64,000 nucleotides of DNA from Acidithiobacillus sp. (GTDB lineage: Bacteria > Pseudomonadota > Gammaproteobacteria > Acidithiobacillales > Acidithiobacillaceae), in NCBI RefSeq assembly GCF_027322205.1, contig NZ_DAHVHY010000003.1, positions 17,966 through 81,965 of the forward strand, written 5' to 3'. A model generated the notes under the pieces. The model was not told the origin of the DNA. It was given only the letters and a program-made list of their open reading frames with translations, and made no database searches. Below are positions 46,216-56,326 of this stretch, piece by piece (positions within the stretch are counted from its first letter, which is position 1; every line of letters starts with the position of its first letter). The position numbers and the translations under genes were made by a program.

Positions 46216-46300
46216 GCGAGAGTGGCGGAATTGGTAGACGCACTGGATTTAGGTTCCAGCGGTTTAGGCCGTGCGAGTTCGAGTCTCGCCTTTCGCACCA
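46216..46300 (+). tRNA. tRNA-Leu (UAG)
   Basis: GCGAGAG...CTGGATTTAGGTTCCAG anticodon arm...GCGAGTTCGAGTCTCGC T arm...CTTTCGCACCA. Confidence 0.95.
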
Positions 46301-46390
46301 ATAGCTTCCACGCATTGGCGAAGCGGCAGCGTGCGATGACTGCGCCAGATTCCAACTGCTGCACACCGAAGATAACGTACTGAGTTGATG

Positions 46391-46510
46391 ATGCGTGTTT
46401 ACATGGATACCAGCGTTCTGGTAGTTGCCCGCACGCGAGAGCCGCATGCCGATCTTGCACAGACCGTGGCTAGTCACCCAAGGTGGCGGATACCTGATAT
46501 TCTCGATTGA
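46391..46510 (+). pseudogene. PIN-domain (VapC-like) N-terminal fragment
   Basis: MRVYMDTSVLVVARTREPHADLAQTVASHPRWRIPDILD*, PIN D-T/S-S-V-L motif then early stop. Confidence 0.5.
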
Positions 46511-46685
46511 TGCAGAGGGTATCCACTTCACCCACCTGGGCAGGCGCCTGTGCATGCAATTTTTTGAGCAGGTTGCGCACCTGCGCGGTCAGTGGTTCAG
46601 GCTGTAAACATTGGCAAATATCCTTTGATCCTGCGAGCGCCGGATGGGCTATGCGAACTCGGCGCACGATCGGAAGGATAAGCTG

Positions 46686-47555
46686 CTATCGTGCCGCCAC
46701 CGCCAGTGCCCTGGACCCGGCCCAGTGGCGGGCAAACTGCCGCGCCCCCCGGCCACTGCGCGAGCCGCGCTGCAAGGCCCAGCGCAGGGCTTCCTCCCGC
46801 CATTCCGCCTGCGGCGTCCGCACTCCCAGACGCTGCAGATGGATAATGCAAATATCCAGATACATGGCCTGATCAAAGGGATAAAAGCCCAGCCATAAGC
46901 CGAAGCGCTCGGAGAGGCTGATTTTTTCTTCCGCCGTCTCGCCGGGGATGATCTCCTCACCGTGGCGGTGATATTCCTCATTGTCGGCGAAATGGCGCGG
47001 CATCAGGTGCCGCCGGTTGCTGGTGGCGTAGAGCAGCACATTGTCCGGACGCGCCTCCACCCCTCCGTCCAGCAGCGACTTGAGGGCCTTGTAGCCGGGG
47101 TCATCGGCGCCGAAAGACAGGTCATCGCAGAAGAGCACGAAGTAATAAGCCTGTCGTGGATCGGCCGCCTGCAGCGCCGCCAGAATCTCCGGCAGGTCGA
47201 GGATGCCATCCGGATCGATTTCAATCACCCGCAGCCCCTGATCCGCATAGCGACGCAGGAGCGCCTTGACCAGCGAAGACTTGCCTGTGCCCCGCCCGCC
47301 CCAGAGCAAGGCGTCATTGGCGGGAAAACCGGCGACAAACTGGCGGGTATTCAAGTCCAGTGCGGCCTTGGTGTCTTCGATACCCAGCAATTCGTCCATC
47401 TCCGGCAAGTCCACGCGCGCCACCCCCTCCAGACGGCCGCCGAGGGGCAGGTGGCGCCAGCGAGCGGCCTTCACCTCGGTAAAATCCGGCAGGGGGTGGC
47501 TGCCGCCATCCCCCAAAAGCGCGGCCAAACTCTGGATGATCAGTTGACGTTCCAC
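46686..47555 (-). CDS. ATP-binding protein, DUF815-like AAA family
   Basis: NDALLWGGRGTGKSSLVKALL Walker A; YYFVLFCDDLSF Walker B; LLYATSNRRHLMPRHFADN. Confidence 0.9.
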   Translation of the reverse strand: MERQLIIQSLAALLGDGGSHPLPDFTEVKAARWRHLPLGGRLEGVARVDLPEMDELLGIEDTKAALDLNTRQFVAGFPANDALLWGGRGTGKSSLVKALLRRYADQGLRVIEIDPDGILDLPEILAALQAADPRQAYYFVLFCDDLSFGADDPGYKALKSLLDGGVEARPDNVLLYATSNRRHLMPRHFADNEEYHRHGEEIIPGETAEEKISLSERFGLWLGFYPFDQAMYLDICIIHLQRLGVRTPQAEWREEALRWALQRGSRSGRGARQFARHWAGSRALAVAAR

Positions 47556-47619
47556 TGTCCACGAACTCCTTTCTGTGATTAGATAGTCTAGAGTTTAACC
47601 CCATTTACTGCGGCGCGTC

Positions 47620-48177
47620 ATGAAACTGCTTACCGACTTCCTCCCCATCATTCTCTTTTTCATCGCCTACAAGATGCATGGCATCTACACGGCCACCGAG
47701 GTACTCATCGCCGCCGCCATCGTGCTGATGGGCTGGCAGTGGTGGCGGCGCGGCAGGGTCGAAACCATGACCTGGATCTCCACACTGCTGATCCTCGCCT
47801 TCGGCGGCCTGACTCTGTACTTCCATAACGATATCTTCATCAAGATCAAACCCAGCATTCTCTATGTGCTGTTCGCGGCGGCCCTGCTCTTTACCCACTG
47901 GCGCGAGGAGCCGCTCCTGCAACGCTTGATGGGCGGGCAGTTGCCCGCGGCCCTCCCCCGCTCCTTCTGGCGGCGCCTCAATGGCTACTGGATTGCCTTC
48001 TTTCTCTTCGGGGCGGCCTTGAATCTGATCGTGGCCTACGCATTTTCGACGGGTATCTGGGTGGATTTCAAACTCTTCGGCATGCTCGCCATCACCGTCA
48101 TTTTCGTGCTCTTTCAAGCGGTGGTGATCTCGCGTGCTTTGCCGCAAGAGGCGAAGGATGGCGATTCGTCGGCGTAG
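47620..48177 (+). CDS. yciB: Septation protein A / YciB inner membrane protein
   Basis: MKLLTDFLPIILFFIAYKMHGIYTAT; KPSILYVLFAAALL; LNGYWIAFFLFGAALNLIVAY. Confidence 0.95.
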   Translation: MKLLTDFLPIILFFIAYKMHGIYTATEVLIAAAIVLMGWQWWRRGRVETMTWISTLLILAFGGLTLYFHNDIFIKIKPSILYVLFAAALLFTHWREEPLLQRLMGGQLPAALPRSFWRRLNGYWIAFFLFGAALNLIVAYAFSTGIWVDFKLFGMLAITVIFVLFQAVVISRALPQEAKDGDSSA

Positions 48178-48260
48178 TCGCTGATTAGCGGAGACGGTTG
48201 CCAACGGACTGCAAATGGGGCAGCTTTAGGGCATACATCTCACCGACAGGAAAAAGGTTC

Positions 48261-48563
48261 ATGTATTACTGCATTATTGGCACGGACAATCCCGATTCCC
48301 TGAGCAAGCGCCAGACGGCGCGGGGCGATCATCTGGCGCGCCTGCATCAATTGCAATCCGAGGGGCGTTTACTGACTGCGGGGCCATTTCCCGCCATAGA
48401 CAGTGAAGAACCGGGCGAAGCGGGCTTTACCGGCAGCCTGATCATTGCCCGTTTTGACTCGCTGGAGGATGCCCATACCTGGGCTGCCGCCGAACCTTAT
48501 CTCAGTGCCGGTGTTTACGCAGATGTCAGCGTTCGCCCTTATAAAGGAGTATTTTTGCCATGA
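48261..48563 (+). CDS. yciI: YciI family protein
   Basis: [45 protein letters not shown]. Confidence 0.9.
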   Translation: MYYCIIGTDNPDSLSKRQTARGDHLARLHQLQSEGRLLTAGPFPAIDSEEPGEAGFTGSLIIARFDSLEDAHTWAAAEPYLSAGVYADVSVRPYKGVFLP

Positions 48564-48870
48564 ACAAAGAAATCCTTGGTAATTTATTGCGTGACGCCCT
48601 GAGTCCGGAATTCCTGGAAATCAATGACCGGACGGAATCCCACAGCGGTCATGCGTCGTCCGGCGGTGGCGGGCATTACGAGGTGAGCATTGTCAGCAGC
48701 CAGTTCGCGGGCTTGGCCCATTGGCACGTCACCGTCTGGTCAATACGGCCACCGACCCGGTGCGTCAGGAGATACACGCGCTGTCGATCAAGGCCTATAG
48801 CCCGGAGGAGTATGCCGCCCAAAACCCGCCCAAAACACAGCGTCCAGCCATCGCCCTGAATGTCCTTTAG
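48560..48870 (+). pseudogene. bolA: BolA family protein, single-base frameshift near 48711
   Basis: Frame A ...GGGGHYEVSIVSSQFAG; frame B LGPLARHRLVNTATDPVRQEIHALSIKAYSPEEYAAQ to TAG 48870. Confidence 0.75.
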
Positions 48871-48885
48871 GGGCGGCGTGCTCAG

Positions 48886-50199
48886 ATGCCAGCCGATAGC
48901 TTCGTCCGCAGCTTCCGCGAGTCTTCGCCCTACATTCATCGCTTTCGCGGGCAGACCTTCGTCATCAATTTCGGTGGCGACGCCCTGGCGGATGGCAGCA
49001 TCCGCAGCCTCGCCCATGACATCGCCCTGCTCAACAGCCTGGGCATCAATGTCGTTCTGGTGCACGGGGCCGGGCCGCAGATTGACGCGGCACTGCTGGC
49101 CCACCAACTGCGCACCGAGCGGGTCAATGGCAAGCGCATCACCGACCTGGCGGCCATGCAGGTACTCCGCGAGGCGGTAGGCGGCGCCCGTCTGGTGGTG
49201 GAGGCGGCATTGTCCGAGGGGCAAATGGGCTCGCCCATGGCCCATGCCGGGTTGCAGGTGGTCAGCGGCAACTTCATCATCGCCCAGCCCCTTGGGGTGC
49301 TGGAGGGGGTGGATTACCAATATACCGGGCAGGTGCGCAGGGTAGCGACAGAGGCCATCCAACGCCATCTTGCCGCCGACGAAATCGTCCTGCTCTCCCC
49401 CATCGGCGTCTCGCCGACGGGCACCCTGTTCAACATCCGCGCGGAGGAAGTGGCCGTAGCAGCTGCCTTGGCCTTGCACGCCGCCAAGCTGGTTTTTTTC
49501 ATGGACGAAGACGGCGTGACCGATGCCCAGGGCCAACTCCTGCGCCAGGTTACGTTGTCCGAGCTGCCGGAGTTGCTCACGCGGGACGACATCCAAGGTG
49601 ACTTGCGCGAACATCTGCACAGTGCCGCCATCGCCTGCGCCGGAACGGTGGATCGTGTCCATCTCATATCCCGGCAGGTGGATGGTGCGCTGCTGCGCGA
49701 ACTCTTCACCCGCGACGGCCTCGGTACACTCATATCTCAAGACCCTTTTGAGCACCTGCGGACCGCCACCGTCGCCGACATCCCCGGCATCCTTGACCTG
49801 ATCGGTCCCATGGAAGAGCGCGGCGTGCTGGTGCGGCGCAGCCGGGAACGCCTCGAAATGGAAGCCAATCGTTTTGTGGTCATGGAACGGGACGGCAAGA
49901 TCATCGGCTGTGCAGCCATGTATCCCTACCCTGATCAGGGAATGGCCGAAGTCGCCTGCCTCGCGGTGGACGGCCACTATCGCCGCCAGGGGCGCGGTGA
50001 GCAACTGCTCGACTACTGTCTGGAGCAGGCGCGGGAGCAGAAGCTGGAGCAGATTTTCGTGCTCAGCACCCAGACGACCCACTGGTTTCTGGAGCGCGGC
50101 TTTCACCACAGCACCCTGGAGGATTTACCGGTACCGCGGCAGCACCTCTACAACTTCCAGCGCCGTAGTCAGGTATTTTTTCGCAGCCTGATCGCCTGA
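48886..50199 (+). CDS. argA: Amino-acid N-acetyltransferase (N-acetylglutamate synthase, ArgA type)
   Basis: AAK domain VLVHGAGPQIDAAL plus GNAT domain CLAVDGHYRRQGRGEQLLDYC. Confidence 0.93.
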   Translation: MPADSFVRSFRESSPYIHRFRGQTFVINFGGDALADGSIRSLAHDIALLNSLGINVVLVHGAGPQIDAALLAHQLRTERVNGKRITDLAAMQVLREAVGGARLVVEAALSEGQMGSPMAHAGLQVVSGNFIIAQPLGVLEGVDYQYTGQVRRVATEAIQRHLAADEIVLLSPIGVSPTGTLFNIRAEEVAVAAALALHAAKLVFFMDEDGVTDAQGQLLRQVTLSELPELLTRDDIQGDLREHLHSAAIACAGTVDRVHLISRQVDGALLRELFTRDGLGTLISQDPFEHLRTATVADIPGILDLIGPMEERGVLVRRSRERLEMEANRFVVMERDGKIIGCAAMYPYPDQGMAEVACLAVDGHYRRQGRGEQLLDYCLEQAREQKLEQIFVLSTQTTHWFLERGFHHSTLEDLPVPRQHLYNFQRRSQVFFRSLIA

Positions 50200-50206
50200 A
50201 GTGGGG

Positions 50207-51166
50207 TCAGGAGGGCTCAGCGACCGTCTCATGCTCCTCGGACTCGTCTTCCAAAGAGGGGTCCGCCCCCCCCTCCCCCCGTTCCGTGACGGCGGCGCGG
50301 TCGGACTGCTTAGACAAGCCCCCGGTGCGGCCATCATAGCGATTGACCACCGTGCAGCGGCGGGCGATGAAGCCACCCTTTTCCGTCTCGCTGGGCTCAA
50401 TGTCAAACTCCAGAATGATGTCCCGGCTCGGGAGATCATCCGTATCCAGCTCGCGCGGCAAGTCAGAAATGTGGACAAAGGCCGACTCGTAAGGAGAGTC
50501 CTCCTGCCGGGTATCCGTCACCCACAAACGGGCGGAAATGGCGGTCAGAAAACGGATGAAGCCGAAACCACGGTCCGCCTCCCAGCGAATGCAGATACCG
50601 CGGATGCGTGAACCCATCTCCCCCCACGGCACCCGCACATCGCCGCGTAAGGGAATCAGACCCGGCACCAAATACCCCGAATAGAAGGCGTCGGCCTCGT
50701 GCTGCAATTCCCGGGAAACATTACGAAAGGCCAACACTTCGACCCGACACCCCTTGTTTTGCAAGGCGCGCACCACCTGCAAAAAGTCCCCGTCGCCGGT
50801 AACCAACAACACCTGGTCCAGTCGCTCCGACTGCAGCATCACATCCACAGCCAGATCGAGGTCGGCATTGGCCTTAGACATACTGTTACCTTCTTCGTCC
50901 ACAAACCAGCGCACCGGCTTTTCGATGATTTTCCAACCCAGATCGCGCACCGCCTGCTGATAGCCTCGAATCCGTTCCCGGTATTCATGGTCACGCTTCA
51001 TGCGCTCACCATCTACCGCCATATAGGTATTCAGGCGCAGCAACCGCGCCTCGTCCTCCCGTCCGGCGAAGCGCCGCAGCACGTCGTAACGCATGGAATA
51101 ACCGCCGTTGTAGCGAATATTTTCGGCATCCACATAGACGCCAATATGTAGCTCACCAGTACTCAT
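50207..51166 (-). CDS. NYN (PIN-like) domain protein with C-terminal cold-shock-like domain
   Basis: VYVDAENIRYNGG, KANADLDLAVDVML, VLLVTGDGDFLQVVRALQNKG; then GICIRWEADRGFGFIRFL...ESAFVHISDLP. Confidence 0.8.
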   Translation of the reverse strand: MSTGELHIGVYVDAENIRYNGGYSMRYDVLRRFAGREDEARLLRLNTYMAVDGERMKRDHEYRERIRGYQQAVRDLGWKIIEKPVRWFVDEEGNSMSKANADLDLAVDVMLQSERLDQVLLVTGDGDFLQVVRALQNKGCRVEVLAFRNVSRELQHEADAFYSGYLVPGLIPLRGDVRVPWGEMGSRIRGICIRWEADRGFGFIRFLTAISARLWVTDTRQEDSPYESAFVHISDLPRELDTDDLPSRDIILEFDIEPSETEKGGFIARRCTVVNRYDGRTGGLSKQSDRAAVTERGEGGADPSLEDESEEHETVAEPS

Positions 51167-51172
51167 AAATGC

Positions 51173-52849
51173 TCAGGACTCCAGAATGGCGCCGTTGGCG
51201 GCGTTAGTCACCAGCTTGCGATAGCGACGCAACCATGGTGACTTCAGGGGTTTTTCGATCGGCACCCAGTGCTTGCGGCGTTCGGCCAATGCCTCATCAC
51301 TCAGGTCGACGTGGATTTTGCCGTTATCGAGGTCAAGAGAAATGATGTCACCATCTTTCAGCAGACCGATAGGGCCGCCCTCTGCGGCCTCCGGGGAGAT
51401 ATGGCCGATACAGGCCCCATGGGTCGCCCCACTGAAACGGCCATCGGTAATCAATGCGACGCTTTCGCCCAGCCCCATGCCCATGATGTTGGCGGTAGGC
51501 GTCAGCATTTCCGGCATGCCGGGACCACCCTTCGGACCTTCATAGCGGATCACCACCACATTACCGGCCTTGACCTCACCGGCGAGAATACCGTCCGCCG
51601 CCGTTTCCATACTCTCAAAAATCTTCGCGGGTCCCGAGAACTTCCGCATGGCGGGCAATACCGCACCAATTTTGACGATACCGCCTTCGGGCGCGAGATT
51701 GCCAAAGACCACCCGCAGGCCGCCGGTAGGGGAAATGGGATCGCTGGCCAGATGGATGATCTTACTGTCCTTGACCGCCGCCGCTGTCACAATCTCGCGC
51801 AAACTCTGGCCGCTGACCGTCGGCTTGTCCAGATGCAGCACCTCGGGATTGCGCTTGTGCACTTCATGCAGAATGGCGGGAATGCCGCCAGCGCGGCCGA
51901 TGTCCTCGATATGCACCGTGGACAGGGCCGGAGACACCTTGGCGAGGTAGGCCACCTGCTGCGCCAGGTCGTTCAACCGCGCCAGCGGATACTCCAGACC
52001 GGCCTCCCGGGCGATAGCCAGGGTATGCAGCACAGTGTTGGTGGAGCCGCCCATGGCCATATCGAGGATGAACGCGTTGTCGATCGCATCGAAATCCACC
52101 AGTTGCCGCATGGTCGGCCCGCCCGCCAGCGCCAGCGCCACCACCCGGTCCGCAGCCTGCCGCACCAGGTCGCGGCGCGCCGCCGCGGTCGCCAGAATGG
52201 TGCCGTTGCCAGGCAGCGCAATCCCGAGGACTTCCATCAGGCAGTTCATACTGTTGGCTGTGAACATGCCGGAGCAGGAACCGCAGGTCGGGCAGGCTTT
52301 ATCTTCAATCTCTTTGAGACGCATTTGCGTGATTTGCCCGCGCTTGAACTGCCCGACCGCCTCAAAGGCGGTCACCAAATCGATCGCCGTTCCATCAGAC
52401 AGATGTCCGGCTTCCATGGGGCCGCCGGAGACAAATACCGTGGGCACGTCACAGCGCAGCGCGCCCATAATCATACCGGGCACGATCTTGTCGCAGTTGG
52501 GGATACAGATGAGCGCATCCAGATGATGGGCCTGTACCACTGTCTCGATGGAATCCGCAATCAGTTCACGGCTCGGCAGCGAGTAACGCATACCATCGTG
52601 ACCCATGATGATGCCGTCATCCACGCCGATGGTATTGAACTCGAAGGGCACACCCCCTGCCGCGCGGATATTCTCCTTGACGATACGGCCGAACTCCTGC
52701 AGATGCACATGACCGGGAATGATGTCGATGAAGGAATTAGCCACTCCGATAAAGGGCTTATCCATATCCTGATCCGTCACCCCGCAAGCCTTGAGCAGGG
52801 CGCGATGGGGGGTGCGTTCAAAGCCTTTTTTGATCATATCGGAGCGCAT
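51173..52849 (-). CDS. ilvD: Dihydroxy-acid dehydratase
   Basis: [47 protein letters not shown]. Confidence 0.96.
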   Translation of the reverse strand: MRSDMIKKGFERTPHRALLKACGVTDQDMDKPFIGVANSFIDIIPGHVHLQEFGRIVKENIRAAGGVPFEFNTIGVDDGIIMGHDGMRYSLPSRELIADSIETVVQAHHLDALICIPNCDKIVPGMIMGALRCDVPTVFVSGGPMEAGHLSDGTAIDLVTAFEAVGQFKRGQITQMRLKEIEDKACPTCGSCSGMFTANSMNCLMEVLGIALPGNGTILATAAARRDLVRQAADRVVALALAGGPTMRQLVDFDAIDNAFILDMAMGGSTNTVLHTLAIAREAGLEYPLARLNDLAQQVAYLAKVSPALSTVHIEDIGRAGGIPAILHEVHKRNPEVLHLDKPTVSGQSLREIVTAAAVKDSKIIHLASDPISPTGGLRVVFGNLAPEGGIVKIGAVLPAMRKFSGPAKIFESMETAADGILAGEVKAGNVVVIRYEGPKGGPGMPEMLTPTANIMGMGLGESVALITDGRFSGATHGACIGHISPEAAEGGPIGLLKDGDIISLDLDNGKIHVDLSDEALAERRKHWVPIEKPLKSPWLRRYRKLVTNAANGAILES

Positions 52850-53039
52850 GATGGGGGTCCTCGTGGCAAGTTCAAGCAGGGGGCGCATCGCGTGGATAAC
52901 ACCCAGACAGCGGCGCGATCGGGTGCAGAGTAAAAACACACTGATCGCCTGATTAGTGCCTAGAGTATAGAGCTAAGTGTGAGACAGGCCAAGAAGCAGG
53001 CGATCAAAAGGAAACTAAGAGCTTGGCCCCGTCACAAAA

Positions 53040-53073
53040 TGTAATTACACTATAACTGCTGTATGTAATACAT
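53040..53073. promoter_or_regulatory. Paired palindromic candidate operator of TA module
   Basis: TGTAATTACA (53040-53049) and ATGTAATACAT (53063-53073). Confidence 0.55.
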
Positions 53074-53087
53074 TTTAGGAGGCCATC

Positions 53088-53396
53088 ATGATTATGCCGA
53101 GGACCAGTCAACACCCGAAGAGTGACACCTTCAACTTCCGCATTGATTCCACTTTGAAAGCCGCCTTCGTTGCCGCTACAGAGGCCGACGACAAGCCCGC
53201 TGCCCAAGTCCTACGCGACTTCATGCGCGCCTATGTAAAACAGAAGGCGCAGCGCGCTTTTGGGGCTGAGGCGCAGCGGCAATCACGCGCTATCGCGGCG
53301 CGCGCCAGCGAACTCGATAGCGACGAATCCGCTGTCCTGCGAGAGTTGGATGCGTATTTGGAACGCGATGATTTTGCTGAAGAATGGAAGCCATGA
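53088..53396 (+). CDS. Antitoxin (RelB/DinJ- or RHH-like)
   Basis: TFNFRIDSTLKAAFVAATEADDKPAAQVLRDFMRAYV; AGGAGG RBS; overlaps toxin gene. Confidence 0.75.
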   Translation: MIMPRTSQHPKSDTFNFRIDSTLKAAFVAATEADDKPAAQVLRDFMRAYVKQKAQRAFGAEAQRQSRAIAARASELDSDESAVLRELDAYLERDDFAEEWKP

Positions 53397-53728
53397 GACG
53401 CGGCGATCTGGTGACCATCGCCGTCTCCGGCGACTACGGTAAGCCGCGACCGGCACTGGTGGTGCAGGCAGACGCTTTTGTCGCGCTGCCCTCGGTGACG
53501 GTGCTCCGTCTGACGAGTGAACTGCACGCAGAACATCTGCTACGTGTGACCATTCATCCCAGTCCAGACAATGGGTTGCGCGTTGCCTCGCAAGTGATGA
53601 TTGATAAGGCAGTAACTGTGCCCCGGGAACGGATTGGCAGCGTCATCGGTCACCTCGAAACTATAGAAATACAGGAGGTAAGCCGGGCGCTGATGCGATT
53701 TTTAGGACTTAGTGCGCTGACTGCATAG
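53393..53728 (+). CDS. MazF/PemK-family toxin
   Basis: MRRGDLVTIAVSGDYGKPRPALVVQADAF...SQVMIDKAVTVPRERIGSVIGHL. Confidence 0.85.
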   Translation: MRRGDLVTIAVSGDYGKPRPALVVQADAFVALPSVTVLRLTSELHAEHLLRVTIHPSPDNGLRVASQVMIDKAVTVPRERIGSVIGHLETIEIQEVSRALMRFLGLSALTA

Positions 53729-53737
53729 AGCGGACAT

Positions 53738-54799
53738 TCAACCCTGCGGCGCAACAGGCGTCGCTGGCCGCAACCACTCGTCCCATATCGCCAGTAATAC
53801 GGCCAGCAGCACCGGCCCCAGGAACAATCCGAGAAAACCGAAGGCGAGAATGCCGCCCAGCACCCCGAAGAGCACCAGCAGGAACGGAATCCGTACCGCG
53901 TTGGAAATCACCAACGGGCGAATCAGGTTATCAATCCAGCTCACCACCAGCGCACCCCACAGGGCCAGCCCTACTCCCGCCCAGATATCGCCCTGAAAGA
54001 GCAGCCAGATGCTCGCGGCACCCCAAACCAGGGGGGTACCGAAGGGAATCAAGGAAAACAGCAGGGTGATGATGGCCAGCAATACGGGCGCGGGCAGCCC
54101 TGCCACCGCGTAACCCACCCCCGCAAGGGCGCCCTGCGCCACCGCGGTCGCTAGAATGCCGTAAATCACCGCACGGATGGTGCTGGCCACTGTCCGTAGA
54201 TAGGTGTCGCCCCGCTGTCCCAGCACCTGGCCGACAAAACGGCGCAACTGATCCAACAGCAGTTCACTGTGCCGGTAGAAGAAAAAGGTGGTGATGAGAA
54301 CGAGCATAAGCAAAGCGCCGAAACGCCCGATCCCGCCCGCAACACTGCCCAGCCGCCCCGCCCAGGCGGAGAGGTCGGGAGACAACGCACCGGGCATCAG
54401 TTTCGCTTTCCAAGGGGCGGGAATCTGGGCGAGCAAATCATGCACCCAAGGTATCTGATTCAGCCTTGCTTCCAGGGTCGTGTGTGCATCCTGGCTGGCG
54501 AGGTCAGTCAGTAGATGGTGCAACTCCGTCCCTAGGGTGATACTCAGAAAAAGTACGGGAAGAATAAAAATCAACGCCAGCATGAGCGTGGCGCCCGCTG
54601 CTGCCAGCACGGGCGGCCAATGTCGGCGCATGGGACCGGCCAGCGGCCAAGTCGCATAAACGAGAATAGCCGCCCAGCCAAGAGCTGGCAAAAAGGGGGA
54701 CAGGATTTTCCAGACCAGGGCAAAAAAGAGAACGGCGGCAAGCAATTGGCCGAAGGCGAAGCGCAGATCGCGAACCGTCAGATCCGCGAGACGCATCAT
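53738..54799 (-). CDS. AI-2E family transporter (YdiK/PerM-like)
   Basis: 353 aa multi-TM; ALVVSWIDNLIRPLVISNAVRIPFLLVLFGVLGGILAFGFLGLFLGPVLLA. Confidence 0.9.
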   Translation of the reverse strand: MMRLADLTVRDLRFAFGQLLAAVLFFALVWKILSPFLPALGWAAILVYATWPLAGPMRRHWPPVLAAAGATLMLALIFILPVLFLSITLGTELHHLLTDLASQDAHTTLEARLNQIPWVHDLLAQIPAPWKAKLMPGALSPDLSAWAGRLGSVAGGIGRFGALLMLVLITTFFFYRHSELLLDQLRRFVGQVLGQRGDTYLRTVASTIRAVIYGILATAVAQGALAGVGYAVAGLPAPVLLAIITLLFSLIPFGTPLVWGAASIWLLFQGDIWAGVGLALWGALVVSWIDNLIRPLVISNAVRIPFLLVLFGVLGGILAFGFLGLFLGPVLLAVLLAIWDEWLRPATPVAPQG

Positions 54800-54802
54800 G
54801 AT

Positions 54803-56041
54803 TTAACGCCGCGCGACACCGCTTTCCCGCGCGGCAACGGTCACTGCGCCAGAGACCCGCTGCCGTAGGCGCGGGTCCAGAGGTTTGGGGATAATGTACT
54901 CAGGGCCAAAGGCCAGACCTTGCGTTGCAGTCAGCCCATAAGCGGCCTGCACCGTGTCCGGCACCGCCTCCCGCGCCAGCCTCGCCAACGCATCGACGGC
55001 CGCCAGCAGCATGGGCTGGTTGATCTGCCGAGCCCGGCAATCCAGCGCGCCGCGGAAGAGGAAGGGAAAGCCCAACACATTGTTGACCTGATTGGGCATA
55101 TCCGAACGACCCGTGGCGATGATGGCGTCAGGACGCAGGCGCCGCGCTACGGCGGGGTCCACCTCAGGATCGGGATTGGCGAGTGCAAAAATCACTGGCT
55201 TGGGCGCCAGCATCGGCAACGCCGCTTCCGGAATGGCGCCGCGCACAGAGACGCCGATGACCACATCGGCACCGCGCAACATCGCCGCCAAATCCCAGTC
55301 CTGAGGCGCCACCGCAAAGGGCTTATGCCATTGGGTGAGGTCCATACGTCCGCTGTGCAGCACGCCGTGCAAATCGCTCAGGAAAACATCCGCCACCCCC
55401 AGCGCCCGTAACATACGCGCAATGGCAAGTCCGGCAGCACCAGCACCAACAATAGCGACCTTGATGTGACCCAACGCCTTACCCTGCAATTCCAGTGCAT
55501 TCTGCAATGCCGCGGCCACAATCACGGCCGTACCATGCTGATCATCGTGGAATACGGGAATGTCCAGCATGGCCTGCAAGGTTTCTTCGACCTGAAAACA
55601 GATCGGAGCACTGACGTCTTCCAGATTGATGCCGCCAAAACCGGGAGCAATAGCCGCCACGACGTCAATCAGGTGCTCGGCATCCCTCGCCTGCACTTCA
55701 ATATCAAACGCATCAATATCCGCGAAGTGTTTGAAGAGCAGCGCTTTGCCTTCCATGACCGGTTTACCCGCCAGCGGCCCGACATTACCCAAACCAAGCA
55801 CCGCCGTGCCATTACTGACTACGGCGACGAGGTTGCCCTTTGCGGTATAGTCGTAGGCCTTTTCCGGATTGTCAGCGATCTCCCGCACCGGAGCCGCGAC
55901 ACCGGGCGTGTAGGCCAGAGACAGATCTTCCTGACTGCTGCAGGGCTTGCTCGGCATGACCGAAAGCTTACCCGCTGGCATACGGGCGTGATACTCCAGC
56001 GCCCGTCGCCGCAGATCTATCTGGGCATCGGTCTCCGTCAC
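54803..56041 (-). CDS. NAD(P)-dependent malic enzyme (short form)
   Basis: [74 protein letters not shown]. Confidence 0.94.
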   Translation of the reverse strand: MTETDAQIDLRRRALEYHARMPAGKLSVMPSKPCSSQEDLSLAYTPGVAAPVREIADNPEKAYDYTAKGNLVAVVSNGTAVLGLGNVGPLAGKPVMEGKALLFKHFADIDAFDIEVQARDAEHLIDVVAAIAPGFGGINLEDVSAPICFQVEETLQAMLDIPVFHDDQHGTAVIVAAALQNALELQGKALGHIKVAIVGAGAAGLAIARMLRALGVADVFLSDLHGVLHSGRMDLTQWHKPFAVAPQDWDLAAMLRGADVVIGVSVRGAIPEAALPMLAPKPVIFALANPDPEVDPAVARRLRPDAIIATGRSDMPNQVNNVLGFPFLFRGALDCRARQINQPMLLAAVDALARLAREAVPDTVQAAYGLTATQGLAFGPEYIIPKPLDPRLRQRVSGAVTVAARESGVARR

Positions 56042-56047
56042 AGCGAG

Positions 56048-56251
56048 TTACTGACCGCCGTAACGCTTGCGGAACTTCTCTACCTGACCGGCGGCAGAAA
56101 CGGCGCGCTGCTTACCGGTGTAAAAAGGATGGCATTCGGAGCAGAGGTCGATATGCAGATCACGGCTCGCGGTGGAACGCGTCTTGAAGACATTGCCGCA
56201 ACTGCAGGTGACGGTGATTTCTTCATACTTGGGGTGAATATCGGTTTTCAT
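56048..56251 (-). CDS. rpmE: 50S ribosomal protein L31 (zinc-ligand form)
   Basis: [27 protein letters not shown]...[14 protein letters not shown]. Confidence 0.96.
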   Translation of the reverse strand: MKTDIHPKYEEITVTCSCGNVFKTRSTASRDLHIDLCSECHPFYTGKQRAVSAAGQVEKFRKRYGGQ

Positions 56252-56326
56252 GATGGCTACTCTTGGGGCCTCGATACAAAGAGGCGAATTATAGGGACGG
56301 ACAGGGCGGACGTCCAGCAGACACGC

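Noticed and set aside
46161-46460. N-terminal extension of the 45534 minus-strand ORF
   Set aside because: Would be translated through the complement of tRNA-Leu; start at 46160 or 46178 is more sensible.
46470-46667. 65-aa minus-strand ORF opposite the PIN fragment
   Set aside because: No recognisable motif and overlaps the degenerate region; could be a relic but unsupported.
48676-50109. 477-aa minus-strand ORF
   Set aside because: Antisense to argA; no domain recognised.
51269-52933. 554-aa plus-strand ORF
   Set aside because: Antisense to ilvD, His/Arg-rich composition typical of shadow frames.
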